The notes: generated by a model not told the origin, from the letters alone. Positions 18,408 to 27,125 are shown, counted from the stretch's first letter. The stretch: 64,000 nucleotides of DNA from Promethearchaeota archaeon (GCA_016933055.1 JAFGBS010000009.1:754989-818988), one strand, 5' to 3'. Translations and numbers: made by a program.

Positions 18408-19238
18408 TTAACCGACTAGAAATGAAGCCACCATCATTCCATAATAGGTTGGGGATTTTCTAATCAATACTTTCCTCCTTATTTGATCTTCACCTAAGAT
18501 GCCTTGAAGCATTAGCATTCCCGTAAAACCGCAACAGAGTGCTTTATCCAAATGAGAATAGATCTTTGAAGAAAGAGTTGGATCGTTATATCCAATAATC
18601 CATTTCTCAACCAATCGGTCAAAAAGCTCTGCATCCTTGTAATGACCATATGGTCCACTTTTTTCATGAGTATGAGCCAAATCTGCACTTATTATTACAA
18701 CAATTCGCTTTTTATGCATACTAATAATTTTACCAAGATGAGTTCCAAAATCCACCGTTATTGATATAAAATCTTTAGAAACTTGAGACTTTTTCTGAGG
18801 TTGGGATATAAAAACATAGCGTAAATCTGAAAGATCCCTCAAAAACCATAATGGGACTGTTTCTCCCCAACGTAATGGAATAGGTTCACGTCTAGAGAAA
18901 GCCATAATTCTATCAACCGGCAGACCATAATTCTCTAAATAAGTAAGTAACTCTTTAGTGAAATCTAGATCAATGGTAACATGAACCTTGTAATCTTGGT
19001 ACTCACCATTCCATTCAGCTGAACCACTAGCATATTCGTTGTAATACAGTCCAAAATCCTTAGCTAGGGAGATCCCATGGGGAGATGTGATTATAATCAC
19101 ATCAGGATTTAGTTCGGTAATTTTGTTTGCGATTTGGATCATAGCTTGTTTAACTTCATATCTTCCATCAGATTGGGATGGTGATGCATCCAAAATAAGT
19201 GCTCCATGTGGCACAATAAATGCAGCAGCTAGGACCAT
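18408..19238 (-). CDS. class III extradiol dioxygenase-like (LigB/MEMO superfamily) protein
   Basis: 276 residues. Histidine motifs typical of the LigB fold are visible: FIVPHGALILD at the start, ITSPHG near residue 52, and IISADLAHTHEKSGPYG near residue 190. These resemble the B component of AmmeMemoRadiSam proteins and DODA-type dioxygenases, which bind iron. The real substrate is unknown; MEMO-like members may act in radical chemistry or metal reduction. No AMMECR1 partner is nearby. Upstream on the coding strand GGAGGT lies before the ATG, fixing the start. Confidence 0.7.
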   Translation of the reverse strand: MVLAAAFIVPHGALILDASPSQSDGRYEVKQAMIQIANKITELNPDVIIITSPHGISLAKDFGLYYNEYASGSAEWNGEYQDYKVHVTIDLDFTKELLTYLENYGLPVDRIMAFSRREPIPLRWGETVPLWFLRDLSDLRYVFISQPQKKSQVSKDFISITVDFGTHLGKIISMHKKRIVVIISADLAHTHEKSGPYGHYKDAELFDRLVEKWIIGYNDPTLSSKIYSHLDKALCCGFTGMLMLQGILGEDQIRRKVLIRKSPTYYGMMVASFLVG

Positions 19239-19783
19239 ATTAAGACCTCCTTCCTTACCAAATAGATTTGACTAATTTACTAATGTATTGAAGAAAAATT
19301 TATGCCACACAGAAATTAGAACATATAGTCCCTTTTTCTACTTCAGAAAAATAGTAACATTTTTTAATAATGCGTCATGGGAATCTAATGGGAATATGAA
19401 AATGGTCGCTCAAAAATTTACTGCCTTCATTAACAATTACTGGTATTTAGCGACCATTCTTAATATGGATTAGTTCCGCTAGGTTCCAAAAAACGCGACC
19501 ATAAAAGCATACTCCCAACTGCGCGGAACATGATTCATTTTCATTTTAATCCAATAATCTGAAAAGGTCAATAAAAACATACTGAGACTGCTCGCTAAAT
19601 CTCATACAATGCCGAGAATTCATAACCAAGGGATGTAGGACTCGTTACATGGCTGAAACGTGTCTTAGGTGAAAATAATCAGCACAAAACCCCCTACTTC
19701 TTCTAAAAAAACTCATGCTAACCTAAAATCGTGTTGAATAGCACCACCCAACCATCCCTCATTTTTTTCTATCTTGCGAGTAT
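19239..19783. other. gene-free stretch with an inverted repeat
   Basis: About 545 bases between the divergent LigB-like gene and a tRNA-like gene. It contains a perfect 10-bp inverted repeat (19401-19410 with 19449-19458). I do not see a convincing reading frame; short frames here have no upstream signals. Confidence 0.45.
19401..19458. repeat. inverted repeat, possible structured RNA or operator
   Basis: AATGGTCGCT at 19401-19410 is the exact reverse complement of AGCGACCATT at 19449-19458, with a 38-base spacer that itself has TTTACTG and TTACTGG elements. GCGACCAT occurs again near 19495. It could form a long hairpin; no known RNA family is recognised. Confidence 0.4.
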
Positions 19784-19858
19784 GGGACCGTTGTGTAGCT
19801 TGGGAGCACCCCCATCCGTACATGGGGCAGAACGGAGGTTCAAATCCTCCCGGTCCTA
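19784..19858 (+). tRNA. tRNA-like gene, anticodon not assignable
   Basis: 75 bases with acceptor GGGACCG pairing CGGTCCT (one G-U), a normal D-arm (GTGT, loop with TTGGGA, GCAC) and a perfect T-arm GGAGG-TTCAAAT-CCTCC, A73 and no encoded CCA. The anticodon arm is abnormal: CCCCA/TGGGG leaves an 8-base loop TCCGTACA, or CCCCAT/ATGGGG a 6-base loop; no register gives a 7-base loop with U33. Body features look closest to proline tRNA, but no proline anticodon sits in the loop. It may be a decayed tRNA, a tRNA-like RNA, or a gene needing processing or editing. Confidence 0.6.
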
Positions 19859-19865
19859 CTTAATT

Positions 19866-20666
19866 TCAATAATTCAATTCAAATCGTTTTCGTATCATTT
19901 TTTCGATAAATTTCTGTGGCATGTAACGCATAAAAAATCCCATCAATTTCGCATTTTTCCCCGTTGTGTAATGATATTTAGGATGTTTGAGTTTGAGTAT
20001 TTTCATAACTTGTTTTGCAATAACTTTAGGATGAACAGAATTAGTCAGTTGGCGTCTTCGACTTGCTCTTGCTTTTTCAATCTCGACTCGATATGGTGAG
20101 TCTTTATTGTAGTCTAAATTTTGAGTAATTGAGGTATTAGCATACAGCGGAGCTATTGCAATTACCATAATATGATATTTCGCAAGCTCATTCCGTAGTC
20201 CTTGTGTAAATTTATCGAATGCTGCTTTAGATGCGGCATAAATGGTGGAAAATGGCATTGGATTCGTACCTGCCATGGAAGTAATATTTATAATAACACC
20301 TTGTTGTTTTTCGCGCATTTTTGGAATAAATCCTTTTATCAGTCGAATTTGAGAAAATAAATTCGCATCAAAAATCTCTTGTATTCTATCGAAAGTGATT
20401 TCTTCAACAGATCCGATTTGTGAATAACCCGCATTATTTATTAGAAGATCAAGGGAACCAAGTTGAGCAATAACAGCATCGATAGTTTTAGGTAGCAATA
20501 AATCCATCTTGAGAAAATTAACCCCCGGTATTTTATTAGTCTCAGATAAAGAATCGGGATGCCGAGAAGTTCCAAATACCTCATAACCTTCTTGTACTAA
20601 ACTTTTAGCTATTTCATGACCAATTCCCCGGGAGGCACCAGTTACTAGAGCCTTTGGTTTATACAT
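19866..20666 (-). CDS. short-chain dehydrogenase/reductase (SDR)
   Basis: 266 residues. The NAD(P) motif TGASRGIG is at the start, NNAGYS near residue 90, the catalytic Ser in NITSMAG, and YAASK with catalytic Tyr and Lys near residue 155. This is a classical SDR; the arginine near the start and length suggest NADPH, as in acyl-reducing members, but the substrate cannot be read. It ends 7 bases after the tRNA-like gene on the opposite strand and lies downstream of the MFS gene, 33 bases away, likely in one operon. Confidence 0.85.
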   Translation of the reverse strand: MYKPKALVTGASRGIGHEIAKSLVQEGYEVFGTSRHPDSLSETNKIPGVNFLKMDLLLPKTIDAVIAQLGSLDLLINNAGYSQIGSVEEITFDRIQEIFDANLFSQIRLIKGFIPKMREKQQGVIINITSMAGTNPMPFSTIYAASKAAFDKFTQGLRNELAKYHIMVIAIAPLYANTSITQNLDYNKDSPYRVEIEKARASRRRQLTNSVHPKVIAKQVMKILKLKHPKYHYTTGKNAKLMGFFMRYMPQKFIEKMIRKRFELNY

Positions 20667-20699
20667 AATGATACTTTTAAAATGCAGAAATAAAAGAGT

Positions 20700-21977
20700 T
20701 TAGGTGAATTTTAATGATGTAGTGTTTTTTTGAATTAATGCCCAGTATAAAATACCTACTATGACCAGCATTACTTCAAAAAAGATCAGCGGAAAAAAGG
20801 GATTCGTCACATCTGCAACTAGTCCAAATAATGGAGGTCCTAAAACAGCGCTCCCGATCGTAAAGAACTTATAAATACCTATAGCTGAACTCTTCTTCTC
20901 TTCTGGGAAGTAATTTAGACTCATAGTATCGTTCGATTGAATAACTGCGGAATTTAATATTCCAAATACTACACCTGCTATCGTAAACAAAACTATCGTT
21001 GGATCGATAAAAATCAATACCAAAATAATGGAAGCGGGTATTCCAAGAAAAAATACAAAAGGAATTACTTTTTCTAAACGGTTACGAAAAAGTATAGGTA
21101 TAAAGATATATGTACCTACGTCAGCAACTACAGGTGGTAAAAACCATAACCCAGCTAACGGACCAGATGCTCCAAATTCATCCAATATAATGTCAGTCCA
21201 GTAAATTCCTGAGCCAAGAAATACCATTGAGGAAAAGAAATTGATCATTATAAACCCGGTGAATTTTGGATCTCTAAACAGTTCGACTACAATTTTTAGA
21301 CTCCTTTTCTCTGGATCATCTTCGATATCTACCTTCAGAGTCGAATCAAATTGAACAGGATTATCATGGATATTCAGAAATACATTCAGGAACGATAATA
21401 ACACTATCCCATCCAAAAACAAAAAGCTATATCGACTTTCGAAAAGCGTAAAAATCGCAGGACCAAATAATGATCCCATTAAATAACCAATGAGCATCGC
21501 GGCTGATATATACCCGATAGGTCTACCCCTCTCATTCTCAGGGTAATAATCATTTATAAGAGCAGTTACTACTCCAATGAATGAATTTGTTCCTAATAAT
21601 AATCGGGCTACGTAAACAATCTCTAAAGAAGTAGTGAAGAATAAAATAATAAACGATATTACCGAAAAACTAAAACTCAGTAAAAGAGTTTTTCTTCGCC
21701 CTAGTTTGTCACTCCATAATGCTAAAGGAATGATCAAAATAAGTTTTCCAAAATTATAAAACGCTCCCGCAAGAGTAAACGCTGTATTTGTTCCGGAAAA
21801 CCCACCAACTAAGGATTCATACGCGGAAAGTGGTGTTTTTGCTAACACAATCATAGTGGCTTGATTTACCATGTTTTCCACGATGATTATAATGATGAAA
21901 CCGAGTGTCGCCCTTCTCCTTAATCGAAGGTACTCAGAATTCTTTGGGTGCATTGAATTACTGAAATCCTCTACCAT
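20700..21977 (-). CDS. major facilitator superfamily transporter
   Basis: 425 residues with about 12 hydrophobic segments and the MFS loop motif LWSDKLGRRKTLL between helices 2 and 3, followed by ENERGRPIGYISA near residue 135. The central loop (near 205-225) is charged, as expected between the two six-helix halves. Substrate unknown; proximity to the divergent GH4 gene (61 bases) hints at a sugar or glycoside, which is inference. It precedes the SDR gene on the same strand. Confidence 0.8.
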   Translation of the reverse strand: MVEDFSNSMHPKNSEYLRLRRRATLGFIIIIIVENMVNQATMIVLAKTPLSAYESLVGGFSGTNTAFTLAGAFYNFGKLILIIPLALWSDKLGRRKTLLLSFSFSVISFIILFFTTSLEIVYVARLLLGTNSFIGVVTALINDYYPENERGRPIGYISAAMLIGYLMGSLFGPAIFTLFESRYSFLFLDGIVLLSFLNVFLNIHDNPVQFDSTLKVDIEDDPEKRSLKIVVELFRDPKFTGFIMINFFSSMVFLGSGIYWTDIILDEFGASGPLAGLWFLPPVVADVGTYIFIPILFRNRLEKVIPFVFFLGIPASIILVLIFIDPTIVLFTIAGVVFGILNSAVIQSNDTMSLNYFPEEKKSSAIGIYKFFTIGSAVLGPPLFGLVADVTNPFFPLIFFEVMLVIVGILYWALIQKNTTSLKFT

Positions 21978-22038
21978 ATCCTTTCCTTTATAACTTGGAA
22001 GATAAAATTTATTTTTTCTCCGAATGATTACTTAGACC

Positions 22039-23550
22039 ATGAATGAGTCGTTCACGAAAATCGCCTATATTGGAGCAGGAAGTTTTCGTTTTAGTTCGGG
22101 ATTATTTCTTGACATTTGTCGAGCTAAGGAACTTTCCCCCCTCGAAGTCGCATTGTGTGATATAGATCCACGGTCTCTTTACATTATGGAAAAAATGTTT
22201 ATAAATATGGCCAAAAAAGCAAAAAGGCTCAATGGTATCGACATAAAGATTAGAAGTACTACCAATCGCGAAGACATTCTGGAGAACGCAGATGTCGTAT
22301 ACAAGTCGATTTCTGTAGGAATCCAAGAAGCAGAATGGTATGATATCCATCTTCCGTACAAATTAGGGATTCCTCAAAATACAGGAGATACAGTCGGACC
22401 TGGAGGAGTGTTCCGAGGATTACGTACCAATCCCGTTGTTGCAGATATAGCACGGGACATGAAACGCCTCTGTCCAAAAGCAATGTTACTAAATTACACG
22501 AATCCTCAAGCTACTACAGTATTAGCCGCACACACAGTAGCGCCTAATATACAATACATTGGGCTTTGTCATGAACTATTCGGAGGAATGAAAACCCTTC
22601 AATCCTTTTTCAATAATAAGCTGAATTACACCATACCAGAGTGGCAAGATTTTGATTTTGAATACGCAGGTGTTAATCATTTTGCTTGGATAACGAAACT
22701 GTATTACAAAGGTGAGGATTTATATCCCAAACTGCGAGAACATGCTCATGGATTATATTTAAAAAACTATAAAAATAGAGGATTTAATTTCCATTTATTA
22801 GAAAAATATGGTTGGTATCCCTATCCTGGATCGCGTCATATTGCTGAATTTTTACCAGATTATTATAATTACTTTAACCATAAAATTCAAAGTCCACATT
22901 GGAAATTTCCCGTACTCCGAAATGTGAGATTACTGGAAACAGCAAGAAAAGCAGCTTATCTTATTTTTAAAATCATCGGAACTGGATTGTGGATCCCAAA
23001 ACCGAGATCTAGTGGAGAACTTGCAATTGAAATGACCACTGCAATGTTGAGCGATGTTCCTACTAAATTTGTTGTTAATCTTCCTAATGCAGGTGGCATT
23101 ATACCGCAATTACCGGATGATTCTGTTGTTGAAGTACCAGCTGTATTTAATGATGGAAAAATCGCGCCTGTTTCTCCTATTAATATTGATCCCACCATCG
23201 CAAGTCTTTTGCGATCACATGCAGAACAACACCGGTATACGGTAAGTGCGGCTTTGGGAAATGATCTCGATCTTGTCGTGAAAGCGATGCTTCATGATCC
23301 TATGAATCAGTGGATAGAGGATCCAGATCGTATCGAATATCTAACTAAATTAATGCTGTATTATGAACAACGATGGCTACCCGATGAATGGAAGGAATGG
23401 ATACCGAAAGAACAGGAATTAAAAGAATCCAAATGGTGGGTATCTCCCAAGGATTTAAGAAAATTAGGTAGAAAATATAAAGAAAAAAAATTCTCACTTA
23501 CCCAAAACCTAAAATCCAAAGCCTATTTCGATTCTATGGTATTTGATTGA
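22039..23550 (+). CDS. GH4-family NAD-dependent glycosidase
   Basis: 503 residues. KIAYIGAGSFRFSSGL is the NAD-binding start; LCDIDPR, NYTNPQ, GLCHELFGG and AGVNHFAWI give the GH4 core, with Cys and His of GLCHE and the later NHF as expected metal ligands. GH4 enzymes cleave alpha or beta glycosides through NAD-linked oxidation at C3 and need Mn or a related metal. Members act on phosphorylated or acidic sugars (6-phosphoglucosides, galacturonides) or free alpha-glucosides; the LplD/alpha-galacturonidase type seems as likely as any. Cytosolic. It is divergent from the MFS transporter gene. Confidence 0.85.
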   Translation: MNESFTKIAYIGAGSFRFSSGLFLDICRAKELSPLEVALCDIDPRSLYIMEKMFINMAKKAKRLNGIDIKIRSTTNREDILENADVVYKSISVGIQEAEWYDIHLPYKLGIPQNTGDTVGPGGVFRGLRTNPVVADIARDMKRLCPKAMLLNYTNPQATTVLAAHTVAPNIQYIGLCHELFGGMKTLQSFFNNKLNYTIPEWQDFDFEYAGVNHFAWITKLYYKGEDLYPKLREHAHGLYLKNYKNRGFNFHLLEKYGWYPYPGSRHIAEFLPDYYNYFNHKIQSPHWKFPVLRNVRLLETARKAAYLIFKIIGTGLWIPKPRSSGELAIEMTTAMLSDVPTKFVVNLPNAGGIIPQLPDDSVVEVPAVFNDGKIAPVSPINIDPTIASLLRSHAEQHRYTVSAALGNDLDLVVKAMLHDPMNQWIEDPDRIEYLTKLMLYYEQRWLPDEWKEWIPKEQELKESKWWVSPKDLRKLGRKYKEKKFSLTQNLKSKAYFDSMVFD

Positions 23551-23587
23551 AATTAATTGATAAAATTTTATAAGAAAAAATATTTTT

Positions 23588-24301
23588 TTAATTTTTACTT
23601 GGTCTAAATCCCAGAAATATTAAAATATATGCAGCCAACATTAATGCTCGTGCTGGAGCGATCATGAATGGATATATTTCTGACAAAAGGGCGTCAAGAG
23701 CTCCACTTATTCCAAAAAAAATCCATCCAATTCCAAGAGCTATCGCTTTTTTGAATTCTGCCGTACCTTTAATTTTCCGAGAAAGAATAAAGAATCCTCC
23801 TCCGAGTACAGCCACTGAACCTAAAATATAGAAAGCATTTATTACTAATAATACGCCGATAAACGATATATCCATTAGTTGTTCTGTAAACTCCGGGTCA
23901 ACAGGCTCTAGAGTATATATAAAACTCATGTCAGGAAATATGTAAAAAAAGATCCAAAAGAGAATTGCAATCGGAATAAATATCCACAGAATTTTGAATC
24001 GCCATTCGGTTTTAAAGATATTGAATCCCAAAATCATTGCAAAAATCATCGCTAATGGTGTGGATGTGTAACTCAGGTACGCGTAGACATTTCCTAAAAT
24101 ATTCTTTCCAAATAACAGAAATCCAAATGAAGTAGCAGGACCCAAGTAGAATGATCCCAGTGTGATCATTAAGAGTCCAACAAGAGGGAGAAGACCTTTT
24201 TTCGTTTTCATATATTTTATTAAGAAATAGAATCCTGCAGAAAATCCAAATAGAACGTTGATCACTGCCGTAATACCATTAAAATAATCATAGAAATTCA
24301 T
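23588..24301 (-). CDS. seven-helix membrane protein
   Basis: 237 residues with about seven hydrophobic segments and short loops; the last reads MLAAYILIFLGFRPSKN. No cofactor lysine or enzyme motif is visible. The arrangement resembles the 7TM input modules of archaeal and bacterial sensors, but no output domain is attached. On the coding strand AAGGAGGT lies just before the ATG, a strong ribosome binding site. It ends 37 bases after the convergent GH4 gene. Confidence 0.6.
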   Translation of the reverse strand: MNFYDYFNGITAVINVLFGFSAGFYFLIKYMKTKKGLLPLVGLLMITLGSFYLGPATSFGFLLFGKNILGNVYAYLSYTSTPLAMIFAMILGFNIFKTEWRFKILWIFIPIAILFWIFFYIFPDMSFIYTLEPVDPEFTEQLMDISFIGVLLVINAFYILGSVAVLGGGFFILSRKIKGTAEFKKAIALGIGWIFFGISGALDALLSEIYPFMIAPARALMLAAYILIFLGFRPSKN

Positions 24302-24442
24302 GATGTAACCTCCTTACTCTGACATAAAAATGCTCATTTTATTGCTAAATAAATTGAGTAATACCTAGATAATCTAATTTTATCACACTTCCAAAGTAGG
24401 TAATTTATATAGGAGCTTGACGCTAATTTAGGTGGAGAGTGT

Positions 24443-24811
24443 GTGGATATGTTAACACAAAAACAAGTCAAGAAATCACTTGGATTGGAAGTTAGGGAAC
24501 TAACTGAGGAAGAATTAAACATAATTACTGATAGTATGAATGATTTGATAGAAATAGTGATAAGGAATGTAAAAACATTTCCTGAGGGTAAACGTGCGAT
24601 CCCTATCAAAGATCTTAACGAATTCGTAACAATGATTTTTCGAAACATGAGGAATATACCGCAAGGGTTTAGAAGAAAAACTGTTAATCGGTTAAACCGA
24701 ATAAACAAATTAATAGTACATAATCTTGTCACAAACTTCACATTTCTAAAACGTTTCATCGAGGATCCAGCAATTGCGATTCGAGAATTTCATTTAAAAG
24801 AAATAGAATAA
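24443..24811 (+). CDS. small helical protein, possible histone-fold
   Basis: 122 residues (GTG start at 24443; ATG at 24449 also possible), with AGGTGG just upstream. Residues 4-48 read as short helix, loop, long helix, loop and short helix: VKKSLGLEVRELTEEE, then about 25 helical residues, then GKRAIPIKDLNEFV. This resembles archaeal histones (…AGAERVS… GRKTVKAEDI…) in order and spacing, but the identity is low and the match is inference. A basic C-terminal extension of about 55 residues follows (RNIPQGFRRKTVNRLNRINK). No other family is recognised. It stands alone. Confidence 0.6.
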   Translation: MDMLTQKQVKKSLGLEVRELTEEELNIITDSMNDLIEIVIRNVKTFPEGKRAIPIKDLNEFVTMIFRNMRNIPQGFRRKTVNRLNRINKLIVHNLVTNFTFLKRFIEDPAIAIREFHLKEIE

Positions 24812-24910
24812 AATAACCAATCCAATTCCAATTCTTTTTTACAAATTAACATCTATTTTACACTTTCAAGCGAGTAGGTAAACGTTTTAACTTATAATAT
24901 CATAAAACAG

Positions 24911-25192
24911 CGTGATATGTATAAATCGGAATCAGAATGTGATCTTACATTAGGATGAATAGATAACATGATTGGTAACACATCTTGGTTCGTTTAAATT
25001 CCCCGATCAGATGTAGAATAGATCGATCCTTGGTGCGGGTTCTTGGGAGGGTAAGCGTTTTAAAACTAAAGCCGAATGCGTAGCATGAAGCATGTATATG
25101 TTGATTTTTCACCAAATTGACCGCACTTCGTACTATATACCCTCTATTCACCTAAATGTAAAATTTTTGAATATCACAGCATAGAATTTAAC
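24911..25192 (+). repeat. dispersed repeat A, copy 1
   Basis: 282 bases matching the reverse complement of 57661-57940 over the whole length. Conserved blocks, in order: TATAAATC and AATGTGAT, GATAACA, CCCCGATC, CTAAAGCCGAATGCG continuing into TAGCATGA, TACTATATACCCTCTATTC and ATCACAGCATAGAATTTAAC. By eye about two thirds or more of the positions agree, with blocks of 15-20 identical bases separated by variable parts, a pattern more like a structured or bound element than a gene. Confidence 0.75.
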
Positions 25193-25320
25193 AAATTAAA
25201 CCTATATGAGGTGATACCCAAAAAGCTTACCTATATGTCAGGATGGGTAGATAAACCCTATATAGTTCAAACCTATATCTATTGTACATTCATAAGTTTA
25301 AAATATCAAATTTCATTAGA

Positions 25321-25343
25321 CTCATGCTACGCATTCACCTTTA
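25321..25343 (-). repeat. partial repeat A core, opposite orientation
   Basis: The core CATGCTACGCATTCA with a following CCTTTA matches the centre of repeat A in the orientation opposite to copy 1, about 230 bases away from that copy's core. Flanks are only weakly similar, so this is a remnant or a shared binding site. Confidence 0.45.
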
Positions 25344-25562
25344 TATTTACCCTCGAACCCGAAGCAAGAACATTCATCTATCTTCATTTGATCGAGAACT
25401 GCATCGCTGAATTTATTCTGGTTTATTCGTTCCATGCTGCTTTACGATAGTCTTAATTTTACTGGTCGTTATTTACAATCTATTGGATTGTAAAAATGTC
25501 GATGACTAAAGTCATACAAACGAATCAATTTCTTTTTTTAGGGATGCCTCTAATTCAGAACC

Positions 25563-26165
25563 ATGGATGTCTTAATTGTTCGGCACACCAAGGTAAATTC
25601 CCCCATTGATGTTTTATATGGATCTCATGATGTCGAATTAGCTCCCTCATTTCTGGAGGAAGCAAAAGAAGTGAAACAGCGACTTTATCATTGGTTTCCC
25701 TTTGATATAGTATATTCATCCCCCCTTACACGTGCATTAAAATTAGCCAAATACCTTCAAGGAGATAATGTTATCATTGATGATAGATTGAGGGAAATAA
25801 ATTTTGGACCGGAATGGGAAATGAAAAAATGGGCGGATCTCCCCGATTTTACTGATTGGTTTCTTAACCAAGCGGTTCCTCCGAATGGAGAATCCTATGT
25901 GGACCTATCCAATCGAATTAAACAATTTTACGATGAATTATTTGAACAACGACCAGGAGAGAAGATTCTTATCACAGCCCATGCTGGAGTAATTCGTTGC
26001 ACTATCTCATTATATACAGGTGTTCCGTTGCGAAATATGTTTTACTTCCACGTAAAATATGGCGGCGCTCTTCATCTCAAATTGGAGGAATATCCTGAAC
26101 AATATTATCGAGAACTTCCTTCAATTTTATTACCCAAAATAAGTGTTCACGGTTTTAATTTATAA
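25563..26165 (+). CDS. histidine phosphatase, alpha-ribazole phosphatase (CobC)-like
   Basis: 200 residues. The phosphohistidine motif is in VLIVRHTKV at the start; YSSPLTRALK near residue 55 and ITAHAGVIRC near residue 140 give the other arginine and histidine of the branch 1 histidine phosphatases. RHTKVNS followed by LYGSHDVELA and the INFGPEWEMKKW segment recall CobC, which removes phosphate in the last steps of cobalamin assembly. No other cobalamin gene is near, so a general phosphatase or phosphoglycerate mutase-like role is possible. The LRR gene follows 22 bases later. Confidence 0.7.
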   Translation: MDVLIVRHTKVNSPIDVLYGSHDVELAPSFLEEAKEVKQRLYHWFPFDIVYSSPLTRALKLAKYLQGDNVIIDDRLREINFGPEWEMKKWADLPDFTDWFLNQAVPPNGESYVDLSNRIKQFYDELFEQRPGEKILITAHAGVIRCTISLYTGVPLRNMFYFHVKYGGALHLKLEEYPEQYYRELPSILLPKISVHGFNL

Positions 26166-26187
26166 CTTTCATTATATTTAGATCTCT

Positions 26188-27051
26188 ATGAAAGAATATT
26201 TGGGTACATCATTCCATACTAATGATTTTGGATTTATTTCGAAATTACAGAAACAATTGGAAACCGAAATCCCTGTTCTCCCTCCCGAATCCATAAAAAA
26301 ATTCGGATTCAAATATTGTAATGGCCGTATTACTCACCTTTATCTTAGTAATAAGCAACTTGAAACCATCCCAAATTCATTAGCTAATTTAACAAATCTG
26401 AAATTGTTACATATTCATCGAAACCATTTAGAAATTATACCCAAGTCTGTTTTGAATTTATCTAATTTAGAAGAACTTTCAATTGGGAGTAATCCCCTAA
26501 AAGAGATTCCGGACTGGATCGGATCTTTAACTTCGCTAAAAAAATTGTACCTATTTGGATTAGAACTAAACAAATTTCCATTATTTCTTAAAGGTTTACC
26601 ATTATGCCGTTTAGCATTATATAATAACCGAATTACCAAGATTCCCAACTGGATAAATACTTTGAGTTATTTGGAGGATTTGACAATTGGTAACAACAAG
26701 ATAACCAAGATACCCGAGGAACTATGCCAGCTCTCATATTTGAAAGAATTTTCAGCCTTTGGTAATACGATAACTTCGATCCCTGAATGTTTAAGTGGCT
26801 TGAAACAGCTAGAAGAACTAATTTTACATGAAAATGAAATAGTTGAACTACCTAAATCGATATCTAAACTCAAAAACTTATCGATTCTGTCATTATATGG
26901 AAATAATTTGTGCGATCTACCAGATACAGTAGTTGAATTAAAATCTTTACGAACTATCTGGCTTCATAAAAATCCGAACCTAAAATTAACTGTAGAAATC
27001 AAGTCTTGGTTAAAATATCAGGAAGACAAAGGATGTAATGTGAGGTATTGA
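26188..27051 (+). CDS. leucine-rich-repeat protein
   Basis: 287 residues. After a 50-residue start there are about nine to ten repeats of 23 residues of the type LxxLxxLxLxxNxLxxIPxxL, running nearly to the end (LHKNPNLKLTVEIK). The repeats are of the bacterial/SDS22-Shoc2 type with IP or LP at the turn. There is no signal peptide or membrane segment, so it is cytosolic; such proteins bind partners. It lies 22 bases after the phosphatase gene and probably shares its transcript. LRR proteins are frequent in Asgard archaea. Confidence 0.85.
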   Translation: MKEYLGTSFHTNDFGFISKLQKQLETEIPVLPPESIKKFGFKYCNGRITHLYLSNKQLETIPNSLANLTNLKLLHIHRNHLEIIPKSVLNLSNLEELSIGSNPLKEIPDWIGSLTSLKKLYLFGLELNKFPLFLKGLPLCRLALYNNRITKIPNWINTLSYLEDLTIGNNKITKIPEELCQLSYLKEFSAFGNTITSIPECLSGLKQLEELILHENEIVELPKSISKLKNLSILSLYGNNLCDLPDTVVELKSLRTIWLHKNPNLKLTVEIKSWLKYQEDKGCNVRY

Positions 27052-27065
27052 CTGAATTCATTTCC

Positions 27066-27085
27066 TTTTTGCAATATTGCAAAAA
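27066..27085. promoter_or_regulatory. operator palindrome 1 of the ABC operon
   Basis: A perfect 20-bp palindrome, TTTTTGCAATATTGCAAAAA, between the LRR gene and the ABC transporter operon. A second, similar palindrome lies 61 bases downstream centre to centre, close to six helical turns. This is the expected form of a site for a dimeric winged-helix regulator. Confidence 0.7.
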
Positions 27086-27125
27086 GATTAAATAATCCTA
27101 TTAATTCAGAAGACATAATAACTTC

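Larger units (their letters stand above)
24812..25562. other. long gene-free stretch with repeat A copies
   Basis: About 750 bases holding repeat A copy 1 (24911-25192) and a partial copy in the other orientation around 25321-25343. Short reading frames within it are not conserved in the related copy at 57.7 kb, so I treat it as non-coding. Confidence 0.55.

Noticed and set aside
19731..20099. 122-codon open frame running through the tRNA-like gene
   Set aside because: It crosses the tRNA-like gene and the antisense of the SDR gene; composition is not protein-like.
24334..24759. 141-codon open frame on the minus strand
   Set aside because: It overlaps the 122-residue plus-strand gene, which has a ribosome binding site and a coherent helical protein; the minus frame has neither.
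24945..25151. 68-codon minus-strand frame inside repeat A copy 1
   Set aside because: The frame is not kept in copy 2 at 57661-57940 although the DNA blocks are, so it is not the conserved function.
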